Of a DNA stretch of 64,000 nt, positions 9,906 through 18,808 are shown one piece after another (position 1 is the stretch's first letter; every line of letters begins with the position of its first letter). The stretch is from Cytophagales bacterium. GTDB taxonomy: Bacteria; Bacteroidota; Bacteroidia; Cytophagales; Cyclobacteriaceae. A model generated the notes under the pieces. The model worked only from the letters and a program-made list of their open reading frames with translations, was not told where the DNA came from and did not search any database. The translations under genes were made by a program, and so were the position numbers. The DNA is taken from the NCBI GenBank assembly GCA_022360055.1, contig JAKSDO010000237.1, positions 62,001-126,000 of the forward strand. The letters run 5' to 3'.

Positions 9906-12284
9906 ATGGAAAGTATAATGTATTTCTTCCCTGTCATGGGAGTAATTGCACTATTGTTTGTCGTTTGGAAATCGGCCTGGGTTTCCAAGCAAGATGTCGG
10001 AACTGAAAAGATGGCAAATATTGCAGACCACATTGTAAAAGGTGCAATGGCATTTCTTAAAGCCGAATACCGAGTGCTCGTGATCTTCGTATTAGCCCTG
10101 GGCGCAATCCTGGCATTCAAAGGCTCGGTAGAGCCGAATTCTCATGCGTTGGTCTCCTTATCGTTTGTAGTGGGTGCTTTTTGCTCTGCATTTGCCGGCT
10201 TTTTGGGGATGAAAGTGGCCACCAGGGCAAACGTGAGAACCACCAATGCCGCGAGAACATCGCTGGGCAGAGCGCTTGAAGTGGCGTTTGCCGGAGGCTC
10301 CGTAATGGGTTTGGGTGTGGTAGGTCTTGGCATTTTGGGCTTAAGCCTCTTATTCATCCTGTACACTTCACTGTTTGGGATTGATTTTGATCGTATGGAA
10401 AAAGTCCTGAATGTATTGGCGGGCTTTTCTCTCGGCGCATCCTCCATAGCGCTTTTTGCTCGCGTCGGGGGCGGAATCTATACCAAAGCGGCCGATGTCG
10501 GGGCCGATCTTGTCGGTAAAGTCGAAGCTGGCATCCCGGAAGATCATCCGCTAAATCCCGCTACCATCGCAGATAATGTAGGTGATAATGTAGGTGATGT
10601 TGCAGGAATGGGTGCCGACCTGTTTGAATCCTACGTTGGTTCGATCGTTGGAACAATGGTCCTGGGAGCCGCATTTGTCGCGCTTCCGGAGTTCGCCGAA
10701 AATTTTAGCGGATTAGGGGCTGTCTTGCTTCCATTGGCATTAGCTGGCTCCGGAATACTAATGTCGATCATAGGAACATTCTTTGTAAAAGTTAAAGAAG
10801 GAGGAAACCCTCAAAGGGCGCTAAACATAGGCGAATTTGGATCCTCCATACTCATGATCATAGTTTCCATATTCCTCATAAGATATATGCTGCCGGAAAC
10901 CTGGACAGTTGGGGATAAAGCATATACCTCTATGGGAGTTTTCTGGGCAACTTTGGCCGGATTACTGGCTGGTTTGGGGATCGGCCAGATAACCGAATAT
11001 TATACCGGAACAGGTACGCGTCCGGTAAAATCAATTGCAAGACAGTCTTTGACAGGTAGTGCGACCAATATTATTGCAGGTTTAGGAATCGGAATGCTTT
11101 CCACTGCGATTCCGATTATTTTAATTGCTGCTGCAATTCTTGTTTCATATCAATTCGCCGGTTTGTACGGGATAGCGATAGCCGCTGTTGGTATGCTTGC
11201 AAATACCGGTATTCAATTGGCGGTAGACGCTTATGGGCCAATTTCCGATAATGCGGGAGGAATTGCGGAAATGAGTGAATTACCCAAAGATGTCCGGGCC
11301 AGAACAGACAAATTAGATGCCGTTGGAAATACTACTGCTGCTATCGGCAAAGGATTTGCCATCGGTTCTGCCGCACTCACTGCTTTGGCTCTTTTTGCGG
11401 CATTTATGCAACAAGCCAATGTAATGAGCATTGATATTTCAAAGCCAACCGTAATGGCCGGATTATTTCTGGGGGCAATGCTGCCGTTCGTTTTTTCCGC
11501 CTTGGCCATGAATGCCGTAGGCCGGGCAGCCATGTCGATGATCCAGGAGGTACGAAGACAATTCAACGAGATACCGGCTTTGAAAAACGCGCTGGAAATC
11601 ATGAAAAAATACGATTCAAATCTGGAAAAAGCCACAGAAGAAGATCTGAAAGTTTTTCAGGAAGCCGACGGGAAAGCCGAATATGACAAATGTGTGGCAA
11701 TTTCTACAAAAGCCTCAATAAAAGAAATGGTTGTTCCGGGAATTCTAGCCGTCTCCGCCCCTGTTTTAATCGGATTTCTTGGCGGGGCCGAAATGCTCGG
11801 GGGACTGTTGGCAGGAGTAACTTCTGCCGGTGTTTTAATGGCCATTTTCCAGTCGAATGCCGGAGGCGCATGGGATAACGCCAAAAAAATGTTCGAGGAG
11901 GGCGTACAAATTGAAGGGCAGACGTATTATAAAGGATCCGAACCACATAAAGCGGCTGTCGTAGGCGATACGGTAGGTGATCCGTTCAAAGATACTTCGG
12001 GACCTTCACTGAACATTTTATTGAAATTGATGTCCGTAGTAGCCTTAGTCATCGCACCGTCTATTGCGCTCAAAATTGATGCTTCATCCGCAAATACGAT
12101 CCATGAAATTGAACTCCGCGCCCAGGCAATATCTGACCACGCTGTAGTTCAAGATGAGCATAAAATTTCAATAGAATCCGATGATGAAATCACGGGCAAT
12201 ACGCCAGATACGGATGAAAGCTTGAATTTGATTGAGAATGAATCAAATACCGGAACTTCTCCTAACAAACTGTCCGGACCTTAA
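9906..12284 (+). CDS. hppA: Membrane-bound ion-pumping pyrophosphatase, K+-dependent type
   Basis: Couples pyrophosphate hydrolysis to Na+ and/or H+ transport across the inner membrane. The chain has 792 residues and about 16 helices. The pyrophosphate site shows [18 protein letters not shown] (about 188-205), the [21 protein letters not shown] stretch (about 222-242, read in pieces) and [17 protein letters not shown] near 684. GNTTAA near residue 473 has Ala where K+-independent enzymes have Lys, so it should need K+. The ion specificity (Na+ versus H+) cannot be decided from motifs I can check. The last ~60 residues are a polar, Asp/Glu/Ser/Asn-rich tail beyond the usual end of the family. 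A strong terminator follows. Confidence 0.96.
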   Translation: MESIMYFFPVMGVIALLFVVWKSAWVSKQDVGTEKMANIADHIVKGAMAFLKAEYRVLVIFVLALGAILAFKGSVEPNSHALVSLSFVVGAFCSAFAGFLGMKVATRANVRTTNAARTSLGRALEVAFAGGSVMGLGVVGLGILGLSLLFILYTSLFGIDFDRMEKVLNVLAGFSLGASSIALFARVGGGIYTKAADVGADLVGKVEAGIPEDHPLNPATIADNVGDNVGDVAGMGADLFESYVGSIVGTMVLGAAFVALPEFAENFSGLGAVLLPLALAGSGILMSIIGTFFVKVKEGGNPQRALNIGEFGSSILMIIVSIFLIRYMLPETWTVGDKAYTSMGVFWATLAGLLAGLGIGQITEYYTGTGTRPVKSIARQSLTGSATNIIAGLGIGMLSTAIPIILIAAAILVSYQFAGLYGIAIAAVGMLANTGIQLAVDAYGPISDNAGGIAEMSELPKDVRARTDKLDAVGNTTAAIGKGFAIGSAALTALALFAAFMQQANVMSIDISKPTVMAGLFLGAMLPFVFSALAMNAVGRAAMSMIQEVRRQFNEIPALKNALEIMKKYDSNLEKATEEDLKVFQEADGKAEYDKCVAISTKASIKEMVVPGILAVSAPVLIGFLGGAEMLGGLLAGVTSAGVLMAIFQSNAGGAWDNAKKMFEEGVQIEGQTYYKGSEPHKAAVVGDTVGDPFKDTSGPSLNILLKLMSVVALVIAPSIALKIDASSANTIHEIELRAQAISDHAVVQDEHKISIESDDEITGNTPDTDESLNLIENESNTGTSPNKLSGP

Positions 12285-12308
12285 CTGATACGCAGATTCT
12301 GCGAGATC

Positions 12309-12332
12309 AAAAGCGGGTAATCCCGCTTTTTT
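12309..12332 (+). terminator. Rho-independent terminator after hppA
   Basis: Stem AAAAGCGGG/CCCGCTTTT (12309-12317 and 12322-12330) with a four-base TAAT loop, running into a T-tract. It lies 25 bp after the hppA stop and closes that transcript before the acyltransferase gene. Confidence 0.85.
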
Positions 12333-12419
12333 CAATTGTGCGCCGCGTTTTTCTTTTCCTTTTAAATTGATGAATCCAATTCTTCACTTTACTTTTGTGT
12401 TCCCTTAAAATTGATTCAA

Positions 12420-13055
12420 ATGAATAAACCCGTAATAATCATAGGTGCATCTGATTTCGGAAAAGCTGCATTGGAAATATTTAAAAGTAATGATGTGATT
12501 GTTTATGGGTTCCTGGATGATAATAAAGAACTTCACGAAAAAGAGATCGAAGATATTCCAGTTCTGGGAAGTTCGGAGAATAAATCTTACCTGAAAATTA
12601 TCGGTAAAGACTGTGATGCTTTTATCGCTTCGGATGACAATACATGGAAAGCAACCATTATAGAGTCTCTCAGAAAACATCGAAAATCCATGCCCGTAAA
12701 TGCCATTCATAATAATGCATATGTGGCATCATCTGCAATTATACGTCATGGGAGCTTTATCAATCTGGGCGTAAAAGTGGGTGCAAATTCCGAAATCGGA
12801 AATCATTGTATTTTGCATGCAGGATCAATTGTTGACTATGGCGTAAAACTTAGGGATTTTGTACAAATTGGTGCCGGAAGCATCATTGGTTCCGGTGCCG
12901 AAATAATGGAGGGCGCCTTTATAGGAAGCGGAGTTACAATTGTGAGCGGCATAAAGGTCAAGGAGGGCGCCAGGATCGGCGCCGGGTCAGTGGTAATTGC
13001 CGATGTGGATAAGAACTCGACGGTCTTCGGCAATCCGGCCAAGCCGGTCGATTAG
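12420..13055 (+). CDS. NeuD/PglD-like sugar O- or N-acyltransferase
   Basis: A 211-residue cytoplasmic protein. The N-terminal half is a Rossmann-like domain (KPVIIIGASDFGKAALE) and the C-terminal half a left-handed beta-helix of hexapeptide repeats, the architecture of NeuD/PglD acyltransferases that acetylate sugar nucleotides with acetyl-CoA. Where PglD enzymes have a catalytic His in a VDHD-type motif, this protein reads IVDYGVKL, so the usual base appears replaced by Tyr. The start is the ATG at 12420; an in-frame TTG nine bases upstream is less likely. No sugar-biosynthesis genes adjoin it, so the substrate is unknown. Confidence 0.82.
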   Translation: MNKPVIIIGASDFGKAALEIFKSNDVIVYGFLDDNKELHEKEIEDIPVLGSSENKSYLKIIGKDCDAFIASDDNTWKATIIESLRKHRKSMPVNAIHNNAYVASSAIIRHGSFINLGVKVGANSEIGNHCILHAGSIVDYGVKLRDFVQIGAGSIIGSGAEIMEGAFIGSGVTIVSGIKVKEGARIGAGSVVIADVDKNSTVFGNPAKPVD

Positions 13056-13081
13056 AATATATTGAGAAGTATTGACAATTC

Positions 13082-14041
13082 ATGGACCAAATTATTATGA
13101 AAGATTATCTAATCTTACTGTACTATTGCTATACTAAAATTGAAGACCCCGAGGCTTTTCGTATTGAGCATCACTTATTTTGCATAGAAAACAAGTTAAG
13201 AGGCCGAATAATAATTGCCAAAGAAGGAATAAACGGAACCGTCTCCGGACGGAAATCTGACTGTGAAAAGTATATGAAAAAACTTCATGCCGATCCAAGG
13301 TTCTCCACCACAGAGTTCAAAACAGAGCCTTACGACACCCATGTATTTCAAAAGCTGAATGTTAGAGTGAAAGAGGAAATTGTTCACTCGGGCCTTAAGC
13401 ATATTGATCCGAATTTAAAAACAGGAACGTATATCGAGCCCGAGGAATTCAGGCAAATAAAAGACGGTGATGATGTGGTTCTGGTAGATGTGCGCTCCAA
13501 TTATGAGCATAACGTAGGTAAATTCAAAAATGCGATATCACTGGATATCGATAATTTCAGAGATTTTCCAACCAAAATCGATGAATTGAAGATTTACAGA
13601 GACAAGAAAATAATTACTTATTGCACAGGTGGCATTAAATGTGAGAAAGCGAGCGCCTATTTAATAGAGCAAGGTTTTGAGAATGTATATCAGCTTCACG
13701 GGGGAATCATAAAATACGGATTGGAAGAAGGTGGCGAAGATTTTGAAGGAAAATGCTATGTGTTTGATCGTCGGGTTGTAGCCGAGGTAAACAAAGTTAA
13801 TCCAAAAGTCATCAGTACCTGTCATATCTGCAAAATCGATTGTGATCGCATGGTCAATTGCGCGAATCCCGAATGCAACAAACATGTTCCAATGTGCGCG
13901 GCATGTGCAGAAAAAATGGAGGGCGCTTGCTCTTCCGAATGCAACAAACACCCTAAAAAAAGAACTTATAATGGTTCCGGGTATTATCCAAAAGAACTGA
14001 ACGGATATGATCCGTACAGAGGACTGCAAAGAAAAAAATGA
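13082..14041 (+). CDS. trhO: tRNA uridine(34) hydroxylase, rhodanese family
   Basis: Installs 5-hydroxyuridine at position 34 of certain tRNAs, using O2. The 319-residue protein has the three expected parts: an N-terminal acylphosphatase-like domain (about 1-100), a rhodanese domain with active-site CTGGIKCEKAS (nucleophilic Cys near residue 181), and a C-terminal Cys-rich segment (CHICK ... CANPEC ... CAAC) that should bind zinc. It ends in a basic RKK tail. The start could be the ATG at 13082 or the one at 13100, which gives the more usual MKDYLILLYY beginning. Formerly called YceA/UPF0176. Confidence 0.93.
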   Translation: MDQIIMKDYLILLYYCYTKIEDPEAFRIEHHLFCIENKLRGRIIIAKEGINGTVSGRKSDCEKYMKKLHADPRFSTTEFKTEPYDTHVFQKLNVRVKEEIVHSGLKHIDPNLKTGTYIEPEEFRQIKDGDDVVLVDVRSNYEHNVGKFKNAISLDIDNFRDFPTKIDELKIYRDKKIITYCTGGIKCEKASAYLIEQGFENVYQLHGGIIKYGLEEGGEDFEGKCYVFDRRVVAEVNKVNPKVISTCHICKIDCDRMVNCANPECNKHVPMCAACAEKMEGACSSECNKHPKKRTYNGSGYYPKELNGYDPYRGLQRKK

Positions 14042-14149
14042 TTTAAACTTTTATTATATTTATTTAATGAATCATTTTTTGATGCTCATTTCTTTATTTT
14101 TATTTTTTATTAATTTCAGCAACGTTTTTTTGAGTATTTAACTTTTTGC

Positions 14150-15007
14150 ATGACAAAGTTTTCAGAGGCAGACCTGGTTCTAAACAGAGACGGAAGCGTA
14201 TATCATCTAAATCTAAAACCTGAGAATGTTTCAAAAAACATCATAGTAGTTGGTGATCCCGGGCGAGTGTACCGCGTAAGCAAACATTTCGATAAAATAG
14301 AATTCGAAATGAACAAACGGGAATTCATTACACACACAGGTACGTACAAAGGCAAGAGATTTACGGTTTTAAGTACCGGAATGGGCGTAGACAACATTGA
14401 AATTGCAATTGTTGAATTGGATGCCCTCTTTAATATTGACCTTAAGGAAAGAATTCCCCGGAAAGAAAAAGAATCCTTTAATATTGTACGCATCGGAACC
14501 TCTGGCGCCATTCAGGAGGAACTGAAAGTCGGTTCTCAGGTTTTGTCCGTTTACGGCATCGGTATGGATAATTTAATGTTGTACTACAATCTTCCTCAGA
14601 CAGAATTTGAACGTGAAATTGGCAAACAACTCAAGCGGGAACTCAACCTTCCATTCGAGCCATACGTTGTTAAAGGTTCCGAAAGGTTAATGGCAAAGTT
14701 TGGAGAGGGATTAATCGAAGGTAATACCGTCACTTCTCCCGGGTTCTATGGACCTCAGGGAAGAAAGCTTCGCATCCCGGTTAAAAACCCAAAATTCCTC
14801 AGCCAGATTACTACTTTTCACTATGAGAATTTCTGGCTTACCAATTTTGAAATGGAAACCTCTATGATTTATGCATTCGCCAGACTATTGGGGCATGAAG
14901 CGTTAAGTATAAATGCCATACTTGGGAATCGCGCAAAAGGGACATTTTCCAAAAATCCATATAAAACCATTGACTCGATCATCGTCAAGGTACTCGATCG
15001 ATTTTGA
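14150..15007 (+). CDS. udp: Nucleoside phosphorylase (uridine phosphorylase-like)
   Basis: A 285-residue member of the NP-I family, which splits nucleosides with phosphate to a base and ribose 1-phosphate. Seen are the phosphate-binding VVGDPGR near residue 36, the STGMGVDNIEI motif near 82, RIGTSGAI near 117 and a late FEMETSMIYAFARLLGHEA helix with the substrate-binding Met-Glu. The Bacteroidota members are usually called uridine phosphorylases. Substrate choice cannot be proved here, so the symbol is tentative. It has its own leader and precedes the fusion gene by 24 bp, suggesting co-transcription. Confidence 0.85.
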   Translation: MTKFSEADLVLNRDGSVYHLNLKPENVSKNIIVVGDPGRVYRVSKHFDKIEFEMNKREFITHTGTYKGKRFTVLSTGMGVDNIEIAIVELDALFNIDLKERIPRKEKESFNIVRIGTSGAIQEELKVGSQVLSVYGIGMDNLMLYYNLPQTEFEREIGKQLKRELNLPFEPYVVKGSERLMAKFGEGLIEGNTVTSPGFYGPQGRKLRIPVKNPKFLSQITTFHYENFWLTNFEMETSMIYAFARLLGHEALSINAILGNRAKGTFSKNPYKTIDSIIVKVLDRF

Positions 15008-15031
15008 TATTAACTTTTTAATTCCAATGCC

Positions 15032-16381
15032 ATGTTCGAAAATATTAAAGCAAAGGTCCTAACTCAAAACCAATTACCTGAAATCAGAAATAAATTCAGA
15101 GATAAAAAAATTGTATTTGCCACAGGTTGCTATGATATCCTTCAATCGGGTCACGCAGTATTTTTCAATCAATGCAAAAGTTGCGGTGATCTGCTGGTTG
15201 TCGGTGTCGGTAAAGATGAGACCCTGCGACAATTGAAAGGCCCAGGTCGGCCGGTCAATCCTGAAAACAACCGTGTGTACTTAGTCGCCGCTATGGAAGA
15301 TGTTTCTTATGCCGTTTTAAATGACGATGAAATAGGAGCGGGCAAAATAGATTTTAGACAGGTCCTGACCGAATTGAAACCCGATATCTTTATTTTGAAT
15401 GATGACGATTCTTCCATTGAGCCCAAGCAGAAATTATGTGATGAGCTGGGCATAAAAATAAAATTTGTCGCCCGGGAAGTCCCTGAAGAGTTGCAGGCAA
15501 CATCAACCACCAATATTATCAATAAGATAAATTACAGCCTTAAAGCTCCATTGCGAATCGATTTTGCCGGCGGCTGGGCTGATGTGCCCTTTATCATGGA
15601 AGGGGAAACCGGCTATGTCTCGAATGTAGCCATAAGGCCTCTTGTGGAATACAAGGGGGGTAAATTCAATTTTTCCGGGTATCCCAGGGGCAGCGGACTG
15701 AGCACATCTACCGCGGCAAAATTGCTTGAGATGCTCAATTCCAAAACCTATAACGCAGAACCTAAAACGCTTGCCAATATTGGTGAAGACCTTTTCAACC
15801 TGGAAAACCAGGAATTGCAGTGGTTTATAGGCAGGCAAGATCAATACTCCATAGTTTTTGGCGGATTTAATTGCTTTGAATTTGGGGATGATTATGCAAA
15901 ACCTCTGAAGTTGGACATATCGGAAAAAACTCTCGAAGCGTTTAGGTCAAGACTGCTCTTGCTGCATACGAGTGAATCCAGAAATGCTCAGGTAGCGGTT
16001 GAGGAAGTGTATAAAAATTTCAAAACCACCGACGGACAAAAAGCCATTAATGAATTGGTACGTTGCGGATACGAATTTGCTCAGGCATTGCAAAAAGAAG
16101 AATTTGACCTGTGCGCTCAAATTATTGAACGGAACTGGAATGCTCAAAAACTTCTGGCGCCTTCGTCTACCACAGCCAAGCTGGACGAAATGTATGATCA
16201 TGCAAAAGCACACGGAGCGCTTGGGGGCAAGCTTTGCGGAGCAGGAGGCGGAGGCGCATTTCTGTTTTATTCCCATGACGTAGAAAAGCTGAAAAAGGCC
16301 ATGAAAACCAGATTTGTCGATGCTTTCGAAATTGACTTCGAGTTTGAATACAGGAGTATAAAAGAGTTGAATCAGCTTTAA
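15032..16381 (+). CDS. Fusion: nucleotidylyltransferase + GHMP-type sugar kinase
   Basis: Two domains in 449 residues. Residues about 1-150 form a cytidylyl/adenylyltransferase fold like the HldE C-terminal domain: TGCYDILQSGH (31-41), VVGVGKDE, and a GPGRPVNPENNR segment. Residues about 170-449 form a GHMP kinase: KAPLRIDFAGGWADVP near 171, the ATP loop GSGLSTSTAAK near 220, and LCGAGGGGAFLF near 400, resembling heptose-phosphate and fucose kinases (HddA/FKP type). Together it should phosphorylate a sugar and activate it as a nucleotide sugar. In the HxGH motif of the transferase the first His is Gln (QSGH). The sugar is unknown. Confidence 0.85.
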   Translation: MFENIKAKVLTQNQLPEIRNKFRDKKIVFATGCYDILQSGHAVFFNQCKSCGDLLVVGVGKDETLRQLKGPGRPVNPENNRVYLVAAMEDVSYAVLNDDEIGAGKIDFRQVLTELKPDIFILNDDDSSIEPKQKLCDELGIKIKFVAREVPEELQATSTTNIINKINYSLKAPLRIDFAGGWADVPFIMEGETGYVSNVAIRPLVEYKGGKFNFSGYPRGSGLSTSTAAKLLEMLNSKTYNAEPKTLANIGEDLFNLENQELQWFIGRQDQYSIVFGGFNCFEFGDDYAKPLKLDISEKTLEAFRSRLLLLHTSESRNAQVAVEEVYKNFKTTDGQKAINELVRCGYEFAQALQKEEFDLCAQIIERNWNAQKLLAPSSTTAKLDEMYDHAKAHGALGGKLCGAGGGGAFLFYSHDVEKLKKAMKTRFVDAFEIDFEFEYRSIKELNQL

Positions 16382-16480
16382 ATACTCGTTTAATCCCTAA
16401 TTTTCCAGCCTCACTCCCATGCTTTGAGCAGATCAGGAATTATATTGTATGTTTAGAATGTATTTTAAGCAAACAAGATT

Positions 16481-17518
16481 TTGATCTCAAGGAGAAAAAT
16501 TATCCTTTACTTCGGGCTTGCCGGAATATTACCGGCTACTTTATTTACTTTTCAAAAAATATATGCCGGGGAGGTTACTCAGTTTGACTTGCCGTTTTTC
16601 ATCAGGGTTGCGATTAATCTGTGCATGTCATGTATCATAACCGCTTTGGTGTCTGCCTCTGTCATCTATTCAATTCAGGTTTTAGACAGGTATTTTCCAT
16701 GGGAAAAAGGGATCTGGAAACGAATAATTACTGAATTTTTCTACACTAATATGGTATCCGTAATTTCAATCCTGATCATATATAACCTAATATTCTTCGC
16801 CGGTTTATCCAAGTTTGAATATAACGAACATATTGTAAAAGGAATTGTTATTTCAATATTCTTGAATTTATTCCTGACGACGTTTTACGAAGGAATTCGT
16901 TTATTTAATAATTGGAAGCATTCTCTTATCGAGGCTGAAAGGCTTGAAAAAGAAAATATTGCTTCAAAGTTTGAGGCATTGAAAAATCAGGTCAATCCTC
17001 ATTTTTTGTTTAACAGCCTGAACACTCTTTCATCACTGATCTATAGCGACACAGCCAAAGCAGAGTTATTCATTGATGAATTCGCCAGTATTTATCGATA
17101 TGTTCTTGACAATAGAGACAGACTTTTAGTAAGCTTAAAGGAGGAAATAGATTTTATAAACTCCTTTGTCTATTTACTTAAAATCCGTTTTGGTGAAGGA
17201 CTGAAGTTTAATCTTCGCATTGACGGTGAAAAATTAAAACATTGTTTGCCAACTTTATCCTTGCAACTGTTGGTGGAAAATGCGCTCAAACACAATGTCG
17301 TGACTAAAGATAAACCTCTGGAAGTATCCATATCTACGGAAGAGGACTGCGTCTTGGTAAAAAACAATCTCCAATACCGGGAGAAAGATTCATTAAATAC
17401 CGGCATCGGGCTGGAAAACTTAAAAGAGCGTTATAAATTACTTTCTAAACTTAAACCAAGTTTTGAGATAGAAAATGATTATTACATTGCCAAATTGCCT
17501 CTCATCCAACCTGAATAA
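16481..17518 (+). CDS. LytS/YehU-type sensor histidine kinase
   Basis: A 345-residue membrane kinase with four predicted helices in the first ~150 residues, then a linker helix and the His_kinase domain of the LytS type. The phosphate-accepting His is in NQVNPHFLFNSLNTLSS, near residue 174. The ATPase domain has LLVENALKHN and a short GIGLENLKER G-box. It starts at a TTG (16481); the frame is closed by a stop 13 bp upstream and no ATG fits. The stop is two bases before the response regulator gene, its evident partner. The signal is unknown. Confidence 0.87.
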   Translation: MISRRKIILYFGLAGILPATLFTFQKIYAGEVTQFDLPFFIRVAINLCMSCIITALVSASVIYSIQVLDRYFPWEKGIWKRIITEFFYTNMVSVISILIIYNLIFFAGLSKFEYNEHIVKGIVISIFLNLFLTTFYEGIRLFNNWKHSLIEAERLEKENIASKFEALKNQVNPHFLFNSLNTLSSLIYSDTAKAELFIDEFASIYRYVLDNRDRLLVSLKEEIDFINSFVYLLKIRFGEGLKFNLRIDGEKLKHCLPTLSLQLLVENALKHNVVTKDKPLEVSISTEEDCVLVKNNLQYREKDSLNTGIGLENLKERYKLLSKLKPSFEIENDYYIAKLPLIQPE

Positions 17519-17520
17519 CC

Positions 17521-18273
17521 ATGAAAGTAATAATTATTGAAGATGAAATCCATGCTGCGGAAAAACTTCACCGACAACTAATTCGTACAGGAAAAAATAT
17601 TGAAGTATTGACCAAAATCGAATCCGTAAAATCCGCGGTCTCCTGGCTCAAAGAAAATAATGCTGATCTCATATTTCTTGATATACACCTTGGAGATTCC
17701 GATGGCTTTAAAATCTTTAAACAAGTCGACATAAAAACGCCGGTCATTTTTACAACCGCCTACGATCAATATGCCATTGAGGCGTTTAAACTGAACTCGG
17801 TTGATTACCTGTTGAAACCGGTTAATCAACGAGATCTGGAGAAGGCCCTGGAAAAATATGAGGAAATGTATCGGACAAACTCCGGCATCGATTACGGTCG
17901 GATTTCTGAGTTGCTCCAAAATAAAACCCCTGAATATCAAAAGCGTTTTATCGTATACTCCGGCGATAAGATCAAGACAATTGAAAAGGAACAAGTAGCG
18001 TATTTCCTGGCGGAAGGGAAGTACTGCTATCTACATTCAAATGATAATCATCAGTATCTGATTGATTTTACCCTGGACAGATTGGAAAAAGTTCTTGATC
18101 CGGACAATTTTTTCAGAATAAACAGACAGTTCCTTATAAATATAAAATCAATAAACCAAATGCATTCCTATCCTAAAGGGCGTGTGAAAATCGACCTGTT
18201 TCCGCCAAATAAAAAGGAAGCTATTGTCAGCATAGAGCGCGCAAGTCAATTTAAAAAATGGCTGAATAAATAA
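17521..18273 (+). CDS. LytTR-family response regulator
   Basis: A 250-residue regulator. The receiver domain (about 1-120) carries the acidic pair EDE at 7-9, the phosphorylation Asp54 in LIFLDIHLG and a conserved Lys in YLLKPVN. The C-terminal LytTR DNA-binding domain (about 150-250) has the FLAEGKYCYLH and FFRINRQFLINIKSI motifs. Such regulators bind paired direct repeats; no target site is evident nearby. It forms an operon with the kinase just upstream. Confidence 0.93.
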   Translation: MKVIIIEDEIHAAEKLHRQLIRTGKNIEVLTKIESVKSAVSWLKENNADLIFLDIHLGDSDGFKIFKQVDIKTPVIFTTAYDQYAIEAFKLNSVDYLLKPVNQRDLEKALEKYEEMYRTNSGIDYGRISELLQNKTPEYQKRFIVYSGDKIKTIEKEQVAYFLAEGKYCYLHSNDNHQYLIDFTLDRLEKVLDPDNFFRINRQFLINIKSINQMHSYPKGRVKIDLFPPNKKEAIVSIERASQFKKWLNK

Positions 18274-18493
18274 TTGCTGCGGTCAAAATGGAATTTCAGA
18301 AATCATTTCTTGTTTAACCGGGCATTTGGTTCGCGGAATCGTATTTCCAATGTTTTAAATTTCATTTCCTCGCAACATATCTGTACCTCTCATCAAACTC
18401 CCGATTCAATCTAACTGAAAGTAAACCTGCCAAATATGCCTTACGGGTTTGCGGAAGAATTTTAGTCTGGTCAAGTATGAATATGAGTCGACC
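18274..18493. other. Intergenic stretch, nothing identified
   Basis: Gap between the LytTR regulator (plus) and the uncertain frame after the RND operon (minus). I see no strong hairpin with a T-tract, no promoter box and no convincing frame in either strand. Confidence 0.5.
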
Positions 18494-18808
18494 TCAATTT
18501 GCGATCCGGCTTGCTGTGAGACGGGAGTTTGACCGTTTCTTTTGACCGACGGAAAACAAGCAGGACGCTTCAAAAGTAAAGATTCCATATGAGGATAATT
18601 TTGAAATACGGTGAACGGCTGAAGGGCAGGGCCCGATAAAAAAGTTGATCAGGAATCCATCAGTAAATGGTTTCAGCGTTTCATAAAAGTAGCGACTAAA
18701 AGTCCAAGCGATATCTTGACGAATGGTCTCCCGGTAATAGTTCAGGAACCGATACCGGATCGCTCCGGCCATAAATGATTTTAAAATAGTAAATTCATCG
18801 CGATTCAT
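18494..18808 (-). CDS. Possible 104-residue protein after the RND operon, uncertain
   Basis: An open frame whose ATG overlaps the stop of the RND pump gene by four bases (ATGA), the spacing expected for a co-translated fourth gene. The peptide is aromatic- and Arg-rich at the start (GAIRYRFLNYYRETIRQD) and becomes Ser/Lys-rich at the end. No family comes to mind, and the later part does not look like a conserved protein. It may be a decayed remnant or a chance frame. Confidence 0.3.
   Translation of the reverse strand: MNRDEFTILKSFMAGAIRYRFLNYYRETIRQDIAWTFSRYFYETLKPFTDGFLINFFIGPCPSAVHRISKLSSYGIFTFEASCLFSVGQKKRSNSRLTASRIAN

Noticed and set aside
11231-11635. Minus-strand frame inside hppA
   Set aside because: Shadow of the conserved membrane pyrophosphatase reading frame.
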